NCBI GenBank assembly: GCA_002067325.1
Contig: MVQY01000028.1
Span: 1 to 6,946 of the forward strand
DNA from: Methanobacterium sp. PtaU1.Bin097
Lineage (GTDB): Archaea > Methanobacteriota > Methanobacteria > Methanobacteriales > Methanobacteriaceae
Length of the DNA stretch: 6,946 bases
Direction: 5' to 3'
Positions 1 to 5,925 of this stretch are shown here, one piece after another. The first letter of the stretch is position 1. Each line of letters begins with the position of its first letter. The translations under genes and the position numbers were made by a program. A model generated the notes under the pieces. It was not told where the DNA came from. It saw nothing but the letters and a program-made list of their open reading frames with translations, and searched no databases.

Positions 1-1286
1 GTTCCTAAGGCAGATTTTCTACCGGCCCAGGCGTGGACTTCTTTGTTATCCATCATTTCAGTCCTTCTCTGGTAGCTCATCAACCAGGACATGACTCTTG
101 GGTATCTGATGAAAGGACCTGCATTTGGGCTGTCTGTGGTTAATGCCACTTGCCAGGGGTTTTCAATGGAAAGTGCCAGTTCAAGTCCAATTGCCCATTG
201 GAGTGAGTGAACCGGGTTTCTTCCTGAGTATATGAATGGCACCAGTCCTGATGCTGTCTCGAGTTCAATATCTTTGTTCGCCCATTTAAGTCCTGTGAGT
301 TCGTAGAGGTCGTATTCCATTGGCCCATCAGCAGTCATGGTGGTGGTTTCGTCCAGTGTAACTGCTCCCAGGTCCATGGTCACATGGTCGTTTTTGTTTA
401 TGTAATCAGCTACTGGTTGTGCGCCTGATGTAACATCTCTCCAGCTGGTTCCGTCGTAACAGTGGAACTGGGCGTGGGTTAAGTGGATGGTCTGGTTTCT
501 GTATTCACTGTTTTTCTCGATATCTTTCATGCAGTCTATGGAGTTAATAGTTGTTGGGAAGTTTCCTGGGTGTCCCAGGTCGTTGGGATGTACGTGTATG
601 GAGTGTGGTAACCCTAACATTTCGTTGGCCTGGGCCAACCCTCTTATCACTTCTCTGGCTGTTACATCCCAGTAGGGTGCGGGGTCATCTATTCCGTGTA
701 CGTTCATTCCCCAACCCCATGCTTCACTTCCACAGGGGTTCACCAGTTTAACACCGTATCCTTTGGTTATTTTTAACCATGCAGATACAAATGCCGCTAA
801 ATCCTCTATATTACCTTCTTTTACGAACTGCATTACAAACCAGTTGTTTCCAAATAAGGTTAATGGTGGGATGTCTATGTTGGGTATGGCGATTATTTCT
901 TCGTGGGTGTGTTTTGCCTCCAGTGGTGGTACTGCTGCTTCTACAACTGTTCCGTAACCCATTCTGGAGAATCTGTATCCAGTAGCAGGACAGCTGGGTA
1001 TGGAAAACCCTGTTTCTGCTCTGGTTATGTCTGTTTTAGGTTTAACACCTCTTCTTTCATCTTCAGGTCGGTATAATCTTCCTACACAGAGTTTTGGACC
1101 GGCCAGGTGGCAGTGCACATCTATACCTGCAGGCATAACTAGCTTGTCGGTGACATCTATCACTTTAGCATCATCAGATACACTGTTAACGATTTTCCCG
1201 TCCATGAACATTACGTCCTTTTTTTCTCCGTTTATTTCGTTGATAGGATCGTATACAATTCCATTTTTTAGTATGTATTCAACCAT
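1..1286 (-). CDS. fwdA: Formylmethanofuran dehydrogenase subunit A (partial, C-terminus cut by window edge)
   Basis: FwdA is the amidohydrolase-like subunit of formylmethanofuran dehydrogenase. It joins formate, made by FwdB and delivered through an internal tunnel, to the amine of methanofuran at a dinuclear zinc site. I translated it from the ATG at 1286; 428 codons are present and the frame is open at base 1. The family is about 570 residues, so roughly the last quarter is missing. Metal-site motifs are visible: DVHCH (His58, His60), a lysine in GVKLVNP (about 180) that probably corresponds to the carboxylated lysine, SIHVHP (about 230), THAQFH (about 271) and TTDSPNAGPF with Asp385. These match the binuclear zinc ligands I recall for this family (two N-terminal His, carboxy-Lys, His, Asp). 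The gene follows fwdB after 8 nt. Identification is firm; the Fwd versus Fmd isoenzyme is not decided. Confidence 0.96.
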   Translation of the reverse strand, partial: MVEYILKNGIVYDPINEINGEKKDVMFMDGKIVNSVSDDAKVIDVTDKLVMPAGIDVHCHLAGPKLCVGRLYRPEDERRGVKPKTDITRAETGFSIPSCPATGYRFSRMGYGTVVEAAVPPLEAKHTHEEIIAIPNIDIPPLTLFGNNWFVMQFVKEGNIEDLAAFVSAWLKITKGYGVKLVNPCGSEAWGWGMNVHGIDDPAPYWDVTAREVIRGLAQANEMLGLPHSIHVHPNDLGHPGNFPTTINSIDCMKDIEKNSEYRNQTIHLTHAQFHCYDGTSWRDVTSGAQPVADYINKNDHVTMDLGAVTLDETTTMTADGPMEYDLYELTGLKWANKDIELETASGLVPFIYSGRNPVHSLQWAIGLELALSIENPWQVALTTDSPNAGPFIRYPRVMSWLMSYQRRTEMMDNKEVHAWAGRKSALG

Positions 1287-1288
1287 GA

Positions 1289-1296
1289 GATCACCT
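1289..1296 (-). promoter_or_regulatory. fwdA ribosome binding site overlapping the fwdB stop codon
   Basis: The minus strand reads AGGTGATC, a long match to the complement of the archaeal 16S rRNA 3' end, two bases before the fwdA ATG at 1286. It shares bases with the fwdB stop codon TAG (1297-1295). This layout suggests translational coupling of fwdB and fwdA and fixes the fwdA start. Confidence 0.8.
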
Positions 1297-2635
1297 ATTT
1301 ACTAGCCTCTCTTAATTTTTTAACTCTCTGGAGTAATTCATTCACGATCCATTCATCTTCTCTACAGGTTTCCGGTGGATCTATTGCTTTTTTCATGAAA
1401 ATCGGAACCGAATCCATACGATAACTGGTTCCTGCAGTTTCCACACCTATGAAGGTTCCGGGTAATACCACGTCTGCCAGTTCAGTGGATGGTCCCCAAT
1501 GTATATCGATCTGTATAACTGGTATATTTGCCAGGTGTGCTAAAGCTCCACCTGGGAAGTGTGCACCAGGGTCTGCTGCAATTACCATGAATACATCACA
1601 TTCTTCCCTGTTTAACAGGTCAATGGTGGTTGTCTCTCCAATCATGTATCGGGGGTATCCTCGGCTGAAATCAACACCGTAAGGGAATCCCATCTCGTAG
1701 GACATGAAGATGTTGAATCCGTTAACGTTGAAGTGGCCTCTCATTGGTAAGAGCACCCATTTAGTGTATTTGTTTAAATCTTGAACTAATTGAATGGCTA
1801 TGTCAATGTTTCTCTGTTTGGATAAGGTGTGAGTTAATCCAAGTCCGAAGAAGAGCGCTCCAAACTGAGCTTTTTTCATTTTTTCGGTGAGTTCATAGAT
1901 ATCTTCTTTGGGAATACCAGATATAACATCTTGTTTAAGTTTTTTACCCTTTAAAACAGCTCTTATGGCATTACAGAATGCATAATCACCATTTTCTTCG
2001 AATGGTACCCATATATCTGAGAGTTTCGCAGTGTCACTGTATTTAGGATCCCAAGTAACTAGAGTTCTGTCGAATCTTCCCCTCTTCCTGAACCATCCTT
2101 TAGGGATAGTAGTGTAGCGTGACAAGTGTCTGGGGTGGGCATTCATTGGGTTACTGCCAGTGTAAACTACCATATCCGCCCTGTTTTTAACTTCACCCAG
2201 GGTCATGAGTGGGTAACCTACGTTTTGAACAGCCTGGACAGTTGGTCCGTGGCAAATTGTTGCCTGGTTATCTATAACAGCTCCTACTAGTTCGGTTAAT
2301 TCCAGGCCTGGTTTCATGGCTTCAATGGAGGTCTCACTCCAACCGTAGAAGACTGGTCTTACAGAGCCAGCTATGAGTTCTGCAGCTTTATCTAATGCTG
2401 TATCCCAATCTACTTCCACCAATTCGCCGTTTTCATCTCTAACCATGGGGACTGTAAGTCTCTGGTCTTCGTCTTCCATGATTTTACTGGCACCTAATCT
2501 GCAGGCGTGTCTGACTCCGACAACATGGTTATCTTTAACCAGGATATCTACATCGTCGCAGTTACTTCCGCAGAATGCACAAGTACAGTTCTCTACGATT
2601 TTATCATAGTCTGTAACTGGTTCTTCATATGCCAT
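1295..2635 (-). CDS. fwdB: Formylmethanofuran dehydrogenase subunit B, catalytic W/Mo-pterin subunit
   Basis: FwdB (446 aa) is the formate-dehydrogenase-like subunit that reduces CO2 to formate at a tungsten or molybdenum centre held by two pyranopterin guanine dinucleotides. The N-terminus shows a 4Fe-4S motif C19-x2-C22-x3-C26 followed by C45 in HACRLG. The metal-ligand position lies in ATICHGPT (Cys128-His129) and is encoded by TGC (2254-2252), so this is a cysteine and not a selenocysteine enzyme. Later family segments include YTGSNPMNAHPRH (about 158-170), MRGHFNVNG (about 298-306), AADPGAHFPGG and the C-terminal ADVVLPG / ETAGTSYRMD pterin-binding region. The start lies 1 nt after the fwdD stop and is preceded by AAGGAG inside the end of fwdD. 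The family is clear; the W or Mo isoform (fwdB versus fmdB) cannot be assigned by eye. Confidence 0.96.
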   Translation of the reverse strand: MAYEEPVTDYDKIVENCTCAFCGSNCDDVDILVKDNHVVGVRHACRLGASKIMEDEDQRLTVPMVRDENGELVEVDWDTALDKAAELIAGSVRPVFYGWSETSIEAMKPGLELTELVGAVIDNQATICHGPTVQAVQNVGYPLMTLGEVKNRADMVVYTGSNPMNAHPRHLSRYTTIPKGWFRKRGRFDRTLVTWDPKYSDTAKLSDIWVPFEENGDYAFCNAIRAVLKGKKLKQDVISGIPKEDIYELTEKMKKAQFGALFFGLGLTHTLSKQRNIDIAIQLVQDLNKYTKWVLLPMRGHFNVNGFNIFMSYEMGFPYGVDFSRGYPRYMIGETTTIDLLNREECDVFMVIAADPGAHFPGGALAHLANIPVIQIDIHWGPSTELADVVLPGTFIGVETAGTSYRMDSVPIFMKKAIDPPETCREDEWIVNELLQRVKKLREASK

Positions 2636-2636
2636 T

Positions 2637-3179
2637 TTATTTACTCCTTGCTATTTTTTTGTAGACAGGTATTTCGCCGAGTGAAGGAAGTTCTTCTGTT
2701 TTTTCTCCTTCTTTAACGTATTTTTTGTAGACATCCCTCATCAGGTCCGCCATCAATAATACTTCTTTATCTGTTTTTTCCACAGTGGCTTCTATACCTT
2801 TGTAAGTGGGGTCGCTGCAGCAGTATGTTTCAGGGCTTACAACTACATTGGCCCATGGGCCTTTGGGGATGAATATCATTCCTTCGTGTGGTGCGTCTCT
2901 GGAGTGGGCTGCGTAACATACCACTTCGCCCCAGTCAGATTTCACCAGTACACTTTCCCAATTTCCCACGCCTAATTTGGCCATATCTTTGGGGTCCATG
3001 TAACATACTCCTGCTACTTTCCGGTATTCATCTTTCAGGGTTGATCCTCTTTTTTTACAGGCGCCTTGATAGATGTCGGTTCCTGTGTTTAGCATCACTG
3101 TTAATCTTTCAACTTTGGCCACGTCTGGATCTTCAAATTTTACCACATTTGAAATGCTGGGTTTTTCTATATAAGTCAT
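2637..3179 (-). CDS. fwdD: Formylmethanofuran dehydrogenase subunit D, molybdopterin-dinucleotide-binding
   Basis: FwdD supplies the small C-terminal cofactor-binding domain that is part of one polypeptide in ordinary formate dehydrogenases; here it pairs with FwdB around the pyranopterin dinucleotides. Visible features are the LNTGTDIYQG segment (about 30-39), a beta-rich middle (LGVGNWESVLVKSDWGEVVCYA, about 69-90) and the GMIFIPKGPWANVVVSPETY block (about 100-119), typical of dinucleotide-binding domains. The protein has 180 residues, whereas the Methanothermobacter FwdD I remember is about 130. The extra length is an N-terminal lead of about 20 residues and a charged tail from about residue 135 with many Lys and Glu. 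The start ATG at 3179 follows GAGGAG, which overlaps the fwdG stop codon; the gap to fwdG is 9 nt. Six cysteines, including Cys120-Cys121, have no evident cluster motif. Confidence 0.93.
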   Translation of the reverse strand: MTYIEKPSISNVVKFEDPDVAKVERLTVMLNTGTDIYQGACKKRGSTLKDEYRKVAGVCYMDPKDMAKLGVGNWESVLVKSDWGEVVCYAAHSRDAPHEGMIFIPKGPWANVVVSPETYCCSDPTYKGIEATVEKTDKEVLLMADLMRDVYKKYVKEGEKTEELPSLGEIPVYKKIARSK

Positions 3180-3188
3180 AATAACTCC

Positions 3189-3422
3189 TCACTCCAGGAA
3201 TATTGCATCTGTTGGACAGAACAGTGGGCAAGTTCCACATCTGGTGCATTTATCTTCGTTGAATAGTTTGATTACCCCATTTTCTACCATCATGATTACA
3301 TCTTCAGTTTTAGGTCCGTGTCCGCCCGCTGTTTCCGGGCTTATGGATCCGTTTACTGGGCAGGCAACCACGCAATTTCCGCATCCAAGACATTTATCCT
3401 GATCTACTTTCAGTTCTACCAT
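3189..3422 (-). CDS. fwdG: Formylmethanofuran dehydrogenase subunit G, 2x[4Fe-4S] ferredoxin
   Basis: This 77-residue protein has two complete ferredoxin motifs, C11-x2-C14-x2-C17-x3-C21-P and C59-x2-C62-x2-C65-x3-C69-P, each followed by the usual short hydrophobic or acidic stretch. A 37-residue linker separates them and contains a Gly-rich segment (TAGGHGPKTED). In the known complex FwdG relays electrons between the FwdF polyferredoxin and the cluster in FwdB. The start ATG at 3422 is preceded by AAGGTGAT, a strong ribosome binding site, 15 nt downstream of the fwdF stop. The size matches the roughly 8.6 kDa FwdG of Methanothermobacter. The function rests on motif and operon position, and both agree. 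Confidence 0.94.
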   Translation of the reverse strand: MVELKVDQDKCLGCGNCVVACPVNGSISPETAGGHGPKTEDVIMMVENGVIKLFNEDKCTRCGTCPLFCPTDAIFLE

Positions 3423-3437
3423 AGTATCACCTTGAAT

Positions 3438-4496
3438 CTAAGTTTTAAGTTCTGATAACTGTTTTTCCCATGATTTTGACTTGGTTGGGGTGTGTTTTAC
3501 TGCTGTTCGTTTAACATCGATAGCTTCTACAGGGCATACGTTTTCACAGGCACCGCAGTATATGCAGTAGGTTTCGTCTGCCTGGACTTTATCGCTCTGT
3601 TCACCAAATTCTGCTTCAGGGAAGGAAAGAACGTTGCATGGGCAGATCTCTACGCAAGCTCCACAAGCTTCACAAGTATCCTGGTCGATGGTTAATTCAC
3701 CTTCAAATGCTTTTTCGACTGTTGCTGCATCGACTGGGCAGATTTCCTGACACCATCCGCAGTTTACACATGCTTCTTCATCGATGAATGAACTTCCTGT
3801 AGTTTCAGAGTCTTCAGGGTTTAGATCATAATCACCGTAGGAGCAACTTCTACATACAGCTTTTATAGCATCAACAGGACAGGATTTTCTGCAGATAAGA
3901 CAGTAAACACATTTATCCTTATTTACAGTTATGTCTGAAGATACTGTGGGGTCAGATGATGTTGGTTCGTGATGTTCCATTTCTATGGCGTCTGCTGGGC
4001 ACATTTCTTCGCATATTCCGCAGCTTATACAGGTATCTTTATCAATTTCGATTTCACCAGTTACCAGTTTGGATCTTTCTGGTAATATTCTGGCTATGGT
4101 AATGGCATCTCGAGGACAGGCTGTTTCGCATGCTTTACAGTAGATACATAAATCGTCGCTAATTTCTGCCGATTTAATCAGTTGTGGATACTCTGCCATA
4201 TCCTTGATGGATTTTTCATCCAGTTTTAAATCCAATGCATCTACAGGACATGCTGAACTACACATTCCACAGAGTACACATTTAGCCTCATCTATGGATA
4301 TCTTTGATTCGTCAACGCCGGTTCTTTCGATAGCACCAATTTCACCGAGTTCTATAGCTTCTGTTGGGCATATTTTAGCACAGATTCCGCAGCCAATACA
4401 TACATCGTCTTTGTAGGCCAGTTCACGTTTTTCTTCTGGTGAAATTCGCTGTACGCAAATGTCCTTACCTTTGACTTCTTTGGTATTAGTAACCAT
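3438..4496 (-). CDS. fwdF: Formylmethanofuran dehydrogenase subunit F, eight-cluster polyferredoxin
   Basis: FwdF (352 aa) is the polyferredoxin that forms the electron wire of formylmethanofuran dehydrogenase and in some methanogens docks to heterodisulfide reductase. I count eight CxxCxxCxxxCP motifs, beginning at residues 33, 73, 117, 156, 196, 243, 275 and 311, matching the eight [4Fe-4S] clusters known for FwdF. They form four ferredoxin-like pairs. Additional cysteines lie outside the motifs: Cys14, the CRSC pair (215, 218) between motifs five and six, and Cys287 directly after motif seven. The C-terminus is a basic, Thr/Ser-rich tail without cysteine. The ATG at 4496 follows GGAGGT, and the gene overlaps the upstream HTH-ferredoxin gene by 11 nt, implying translational coupling. 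No membrane segment or signal peptide is present, so it acts in the cytoplasm. Confidence 0.95.
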   Translation of the reverse strand: MVTNTKEVKGKDICVQRISPEEKRELAYKDDVCIGCGICAKICPTEAIELGEIGAIERTGVDESKISIDEAKCVLCGMCSSACPVDALDLKLDEKSIKDMAEYPQLIKSAEISDDLCIYCKACETACPRDAITIARILPERSKLVTGEIEIDKDTCISCGICEEMCPADAIEMEHHEPTSSDPTVSSDITVNKDKCVYCLICRKSCPVDAIKAVCRSCSYGDYDLNPEDSETTGSSFIDEEACVNCGWCQEICPVDAATVEKAFEGELTIDQDTCEACGACVEICPCNVLSFPEAEFGEQSDKVQADETYCIYCGACENVCPVEAIDVKRTAVKHTPTKSKSWEKQLSELKT

Positions 4497-4947
4497 TATT
4501 TACCTCCAAAATTTTTATTGAATCAGTGGGACATACATCCCTACACATATTACACCCATTGCACCAATCTGAATCAATGCGTGCTTTGAGATCATCCAAC
4601 ACAATGGCATTCAAAAGACAGGTGTCTACACAAAGTCCGCATCCGATACAAGATTCTTCAACACTCGCCTTGTAGCTTTTTTTAGAGCATGTTTTAACGA
4701 TAACTCTTGTTTTTTCACTGTCGTTTAAGAGGGCGTAGGTTAAAGTCAGGAAATCCTTAGGACAGAACTTGGTTATTATCTCTGCCACCTCGATGGAATT
4801 CCAAGACAGATTCCTGCCATTTAAGTAATGAGAAACGGTGGATCTATCCATCTCAAGTATCTTTGCAACTTCTTTTTGACTGAGCCCTTCTCTTATGAGC
4901 TCCACTGCCGTCAAATACTTCAATCCTGAAACTATGTGCTTTGGCAT
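4486..4947 (-). CDS. HTH DNA-binding protein with C-terminal 2x[4Fe-4S] ferredoxin domain; candidate regulator of the fwd operon
   Basis: First gene of the operon. From the ATG at 4947 it encodes 153 residues. Residues about 20-49 form a helix-turn-helix (EGLSQKEVAKILEMDRSTVSHYLNG) of the XRE/Cro style, with the recognition helix around DRSTVSHYL. A central helical stretch follows (about 50-85), then two ferredoxin motifs: C100-x2-C103-x2-C106-x3-C110, followed by Leu instead of Pro, and C129-x2-C132-x2-C135-x3-C139-P. An in-frame ATG at 5013 would add 22 residues. I prefer 4947 because the extension is coded by promoter-like AT-rich DNA, 5013 lies upstream of the transcription start predicted from either TATA box, and GGTGTCC precedes 4947. 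It overlaps fwdF by 11 nt. Ferredoxin-type first genes occur in other fwd operons (fwdH/fwdE), so it could also carry electrons. A DNA-binding, redox- or Fe-S-sensing role is inference. Confidence 0.85.
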   Translation of the reverse strand: MPKHIVSGLKYLTAVELIREGLSQKEVAKILEMDRSTVSHYLNGRNLSWNSIEVAEIITKFCPKDFLTLTYALLNDSEKTRVIVKTCSKKSYKASVEESCIGCGLCVDTCLLNAIVLDDLKARIDSDWCNGCNMCRDVCPTDSIKILEVNNGY

Positions 4948-4951
4948 TTGG

Positions 4952-4973
4952 ACACCATGTGTGTTAATTACAC
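4952..4973. repeat. Overlapping ACAC/GTGT dyads just upstream of the HTH-ferredoxin start
   Basis: On the plus strand ACAC-CAT-GTGT (4952-4962) shares its right arm with GTGT-TAATT-ACAC (4961-4973). Both are short dyads. ACACCA (4952-4957) also matches a half-site of the larger inverted repeat at 5032-5054. The stretch lies between the predicted transcription start and the start codon at 4947, so it could be a downstream operator. The arms are only 4 bp, so chance cannot be excluded. Confidence 0.35.
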
Positions 4974-4988
4974 TCTTATTTACATTTA

Positions 4989-4998
4989 ATATATATAT
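4989..4998 (-). promoter_or_regulatory. Secondary TATA-like box for the fwd operon
   Basis: The minus strand carries an alternating TA run (TATATATATT) here. An archaeal TATA box at this place would start transcription about 25 nt downstream, near 4969, leaving a leader of about 20 nt before the ATG at 4947. It may be an alternative promoter or simply AT-rich leader DNA between the better box at 5023-5030 and the gene. Confidence 0.35.
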
Positions 4999-5022
4999 TT
5001 CTACTAAACACAAGACGAAAAC

Positions 5023-5030
5023 TTTATATA
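5023..5030 (-). promoter_or_regulatory. Main TATA box of the fwd operon
   Basis: The minus strand reads TATATAAA, a strong archaeal box A. Transcription would start near 5001, giving a leader of about 54 nt to the ATG at 4947 and placing the alternative ATG at 5013 outside the transcript. The upstream side, where TFB would contact DNA, runs directly into the inverted repeat 5032-5054. The plus-strand reading TTTATATA is also box A-like, but mobB starts 190 nt away and has its own box. Confidence 0.65.
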
Positions 5031-5031
5031 G

Positions 5032-5054
5032 TGTGGTGTATTATCCACACCACA
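5032..5054. promoter_or_regulatory. Perfect 8-bp inverted repeat next to the fwd TATA box, likely operator
   Basis: TGTGGTGT (5032-5039) and ACACCACA (5047-5054) are exact reverse complements separated by ATTATCC. One base separates the repeat from the TATA box 5023-5030, so it covers the position of the TFB recognition element of the fwd promoter. The centre-to-centre distance of the arms is 15 bp and no U-run follows, so a protein-binding site fits better than a terminator. The bound protein is unknown. The HTH-ferredoxin encoded just downstream or a molybdate/tungstate regulator are candidates by position only. Confidence 0.6.
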
Positions 5055-5151
5055 ACTTTATGTGGGATTTAAATAAAAATGCAAAAACTTAAATCATCAT
5101 CTTTTAAGACTTGGAAAACGTCATCATGTAAAAAAAATTGAAAATGGAAAC

Positions 5152-5178
5152 TTCACTACATAATAATAAAATTCACTA
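5152..5178 (+). repeat. TTCACTA direct repeat upstream of mobB
   Basis: TTCACTA occurs at 5152-5158 and 5172-5178, exactly 20 bp apart, close to two helical turns. The second copy runs into the mobB TATA box. Both are followed by AT-rich DNA with similar spacing. It may be a paired activator or repressor site on one face of the helix. The 7-bp unit in AT-rich DNA makes this tentative. Confidence 0.35.
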
Positions 5179-5184
5179 TATAAA
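5177..5184 (+). promoter_or_regulatory. TATA box of mobB-moaA
   Basis: TATATAAA on the plus strand is a good archaeal box A, with transcription expected about 25 nt downstream near 5205. That leaves a short leader of about 15 nt containing the ribosome binding site, a normal arrangement for methanogen genes. Confidence 0.6.
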
Positions 5185-5208
5185 AACAATATTATATCTG
5201 TCATAGCA

Positions 5209-5216
5209 GGGAGGAG
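5209..5216 (+). promoter_or_regulatory. mobB ribosome binding site
   Basis: GGGAGGAG lies four bases before the ATG at 5221 and is a strong match to the anti-Shine-Dalgarno sequence. It fixes the mobB start; no other in-frame start lies close by. Confidence 0.75.
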
Positions 5217-5220
5217 CTTT

Positions 5221-5925
5221 ATGAAGATATTAGGAGTCGTTGGAACTAAAAATACAGGAAAAACCACGTTAGTCACTTTGATAGTCAATGAACTGGTAAA
5301 AAGAGGATATCAGGTAGGTACAATCAAACACACCCATCATGATTTAGATATGGAAGGCAAAGACACCTGGAAACACCGGAAAGCAGGAGCAGAACTGGTT
5401 GTAGGATCATCCGGGGAGAGTACAACCTTCATAATCCCTGAAAGAATGGACTTAGAGAAAATTCTAAAGAACATCAAATACCTGAAGGAACTTGACTACG
5501 TTATAATAGAAGGGTTTAAATCTGCAAATTACCCTAAAATATCAACCACCAAGACAAAAGATGAATACACCATAGAAAACGTGGATGTATTTAACCTAAA
5601 AGAGGAAGACGTCGGTACTCTGGTTGACCTGGTAGAAGAGAGAACTTATGGTTTAATCTCCAACGCAGACTGCCGTTATTGTGGCTACGAGAACTGCCAG
5701 GAGATGGCCCAAGCCATAATAAGAGGCGAGTTTTCCGAAGAAGAATGTAAAATGAAAAAATTTGACGACGTTGAACTATTCATCCAGGATAAAAACATCC
5801 CTTTAAACCCCTTTGTACAGGATATCCTGAAAAATAGTATAATCGGCATGTTAAGCACCCTTAAAACCGATGATAATGGGATACAAGGTAAAATAGAGTT
5901 GTTGATCAGAAATGAACCAAAATAA
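5221..5925 (+). CDS. mobB: MobB, molybdopterin-guanine dinucleotide biosynthesis GTPase fused to a 4Fe-4S domain
   Basis: MobB binds GTP and assists conversion of molybdopterin to its guanine dinucleotide form, the cofactor held by FwdB/FwdD. The P-loop is GTKNTGKTT (residues 8-16), followed by VGTIKHTHHDLDMEGKDTW (32-50), a conserved MobB segment, then GAELVVGSS (56-64) and DYVIIEGFK (92-100). The canonical MobB part ends near residue 145. A second domain follows with C151-x2-C154-G-x3-C159-x16-C176 and MAQAIIRGE, the pattern of the small 4Fe-4S domain (Pfam FeS type) found in several archaeal corrinoid and pterin enzymes. The C-terminus (about 190-230) contains NPFVQDILKN and a strand-like KIELLIRN. 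Length is 234 aa, against about 170 for bacterial MobB. The moaA start overlaps its last codons. The role of the cluster is not known from sequence. Confidence 0.93.
   Translation: MKILGVVGTKNTGKTTLVTLIVNELVKRGYQVGTIKHTHHDLDMEGKDTWKHRKAGAELVVGSSGESTTFIIPERMDLEKILKNIKYLKELDYVIIEGFKSANYPKISTTKTKDEYTIENVDVFNLKEEDVGTLVDLVEERTYGLISNADCRYCGYENCQEMAQAIIRGEFSEEECKMKKFDDVELFIQDKNIPLNPFVQDILKNSIIGMLSTLKTDDNGIQGKIELLIRNEPK

Noticed and set aside
1000..1305. Plus-strand open frame of 101 codons opposite fwdA
   Set aside because: It lies antisense to fwdA, which has family motifs throughout. The translation shows no recognisable domain and no ribosome binding site was seen.
2888..3181. Plus-strand open frame of 97 codons opposite fwdD
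   Set aside because: Shadow of fwdD on the other strand; its composition is what the reverse complement of fwdD gives, with no independent support.
4932..4958. Eight-codon out-of-frame minus-strand frame overlapping the HTH-ferredoxin start
   Set aside because: Its ATG lies in the ACAC/GTGT dyad and no Shine-Dalgarno site precedes it. A leader-peptide role is possible but unsupported.
5032..5054. Inverted repeat as a transcription terminator
   Set aside because: It is upstream of both divergent genes, lacks a U-run, and adjoins a TATA box, so an operator reading fits better.
5079..5141. 20-codon plus-strand open frame (begins MQKLKSSS) in the divergent region
   Set aside because: No good ribosome binding site and only low-complexity Lys/Ser composition; the AT-rich DNA makes such frames likely by chance.
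4948..5220. Riboswitch or small RNA in the divergent region
   Set aside because: The predicted leaders are about 54 nt and 15 nt, too short for a known cofactor riboswitch, and no GC-rich stem structure was seen.
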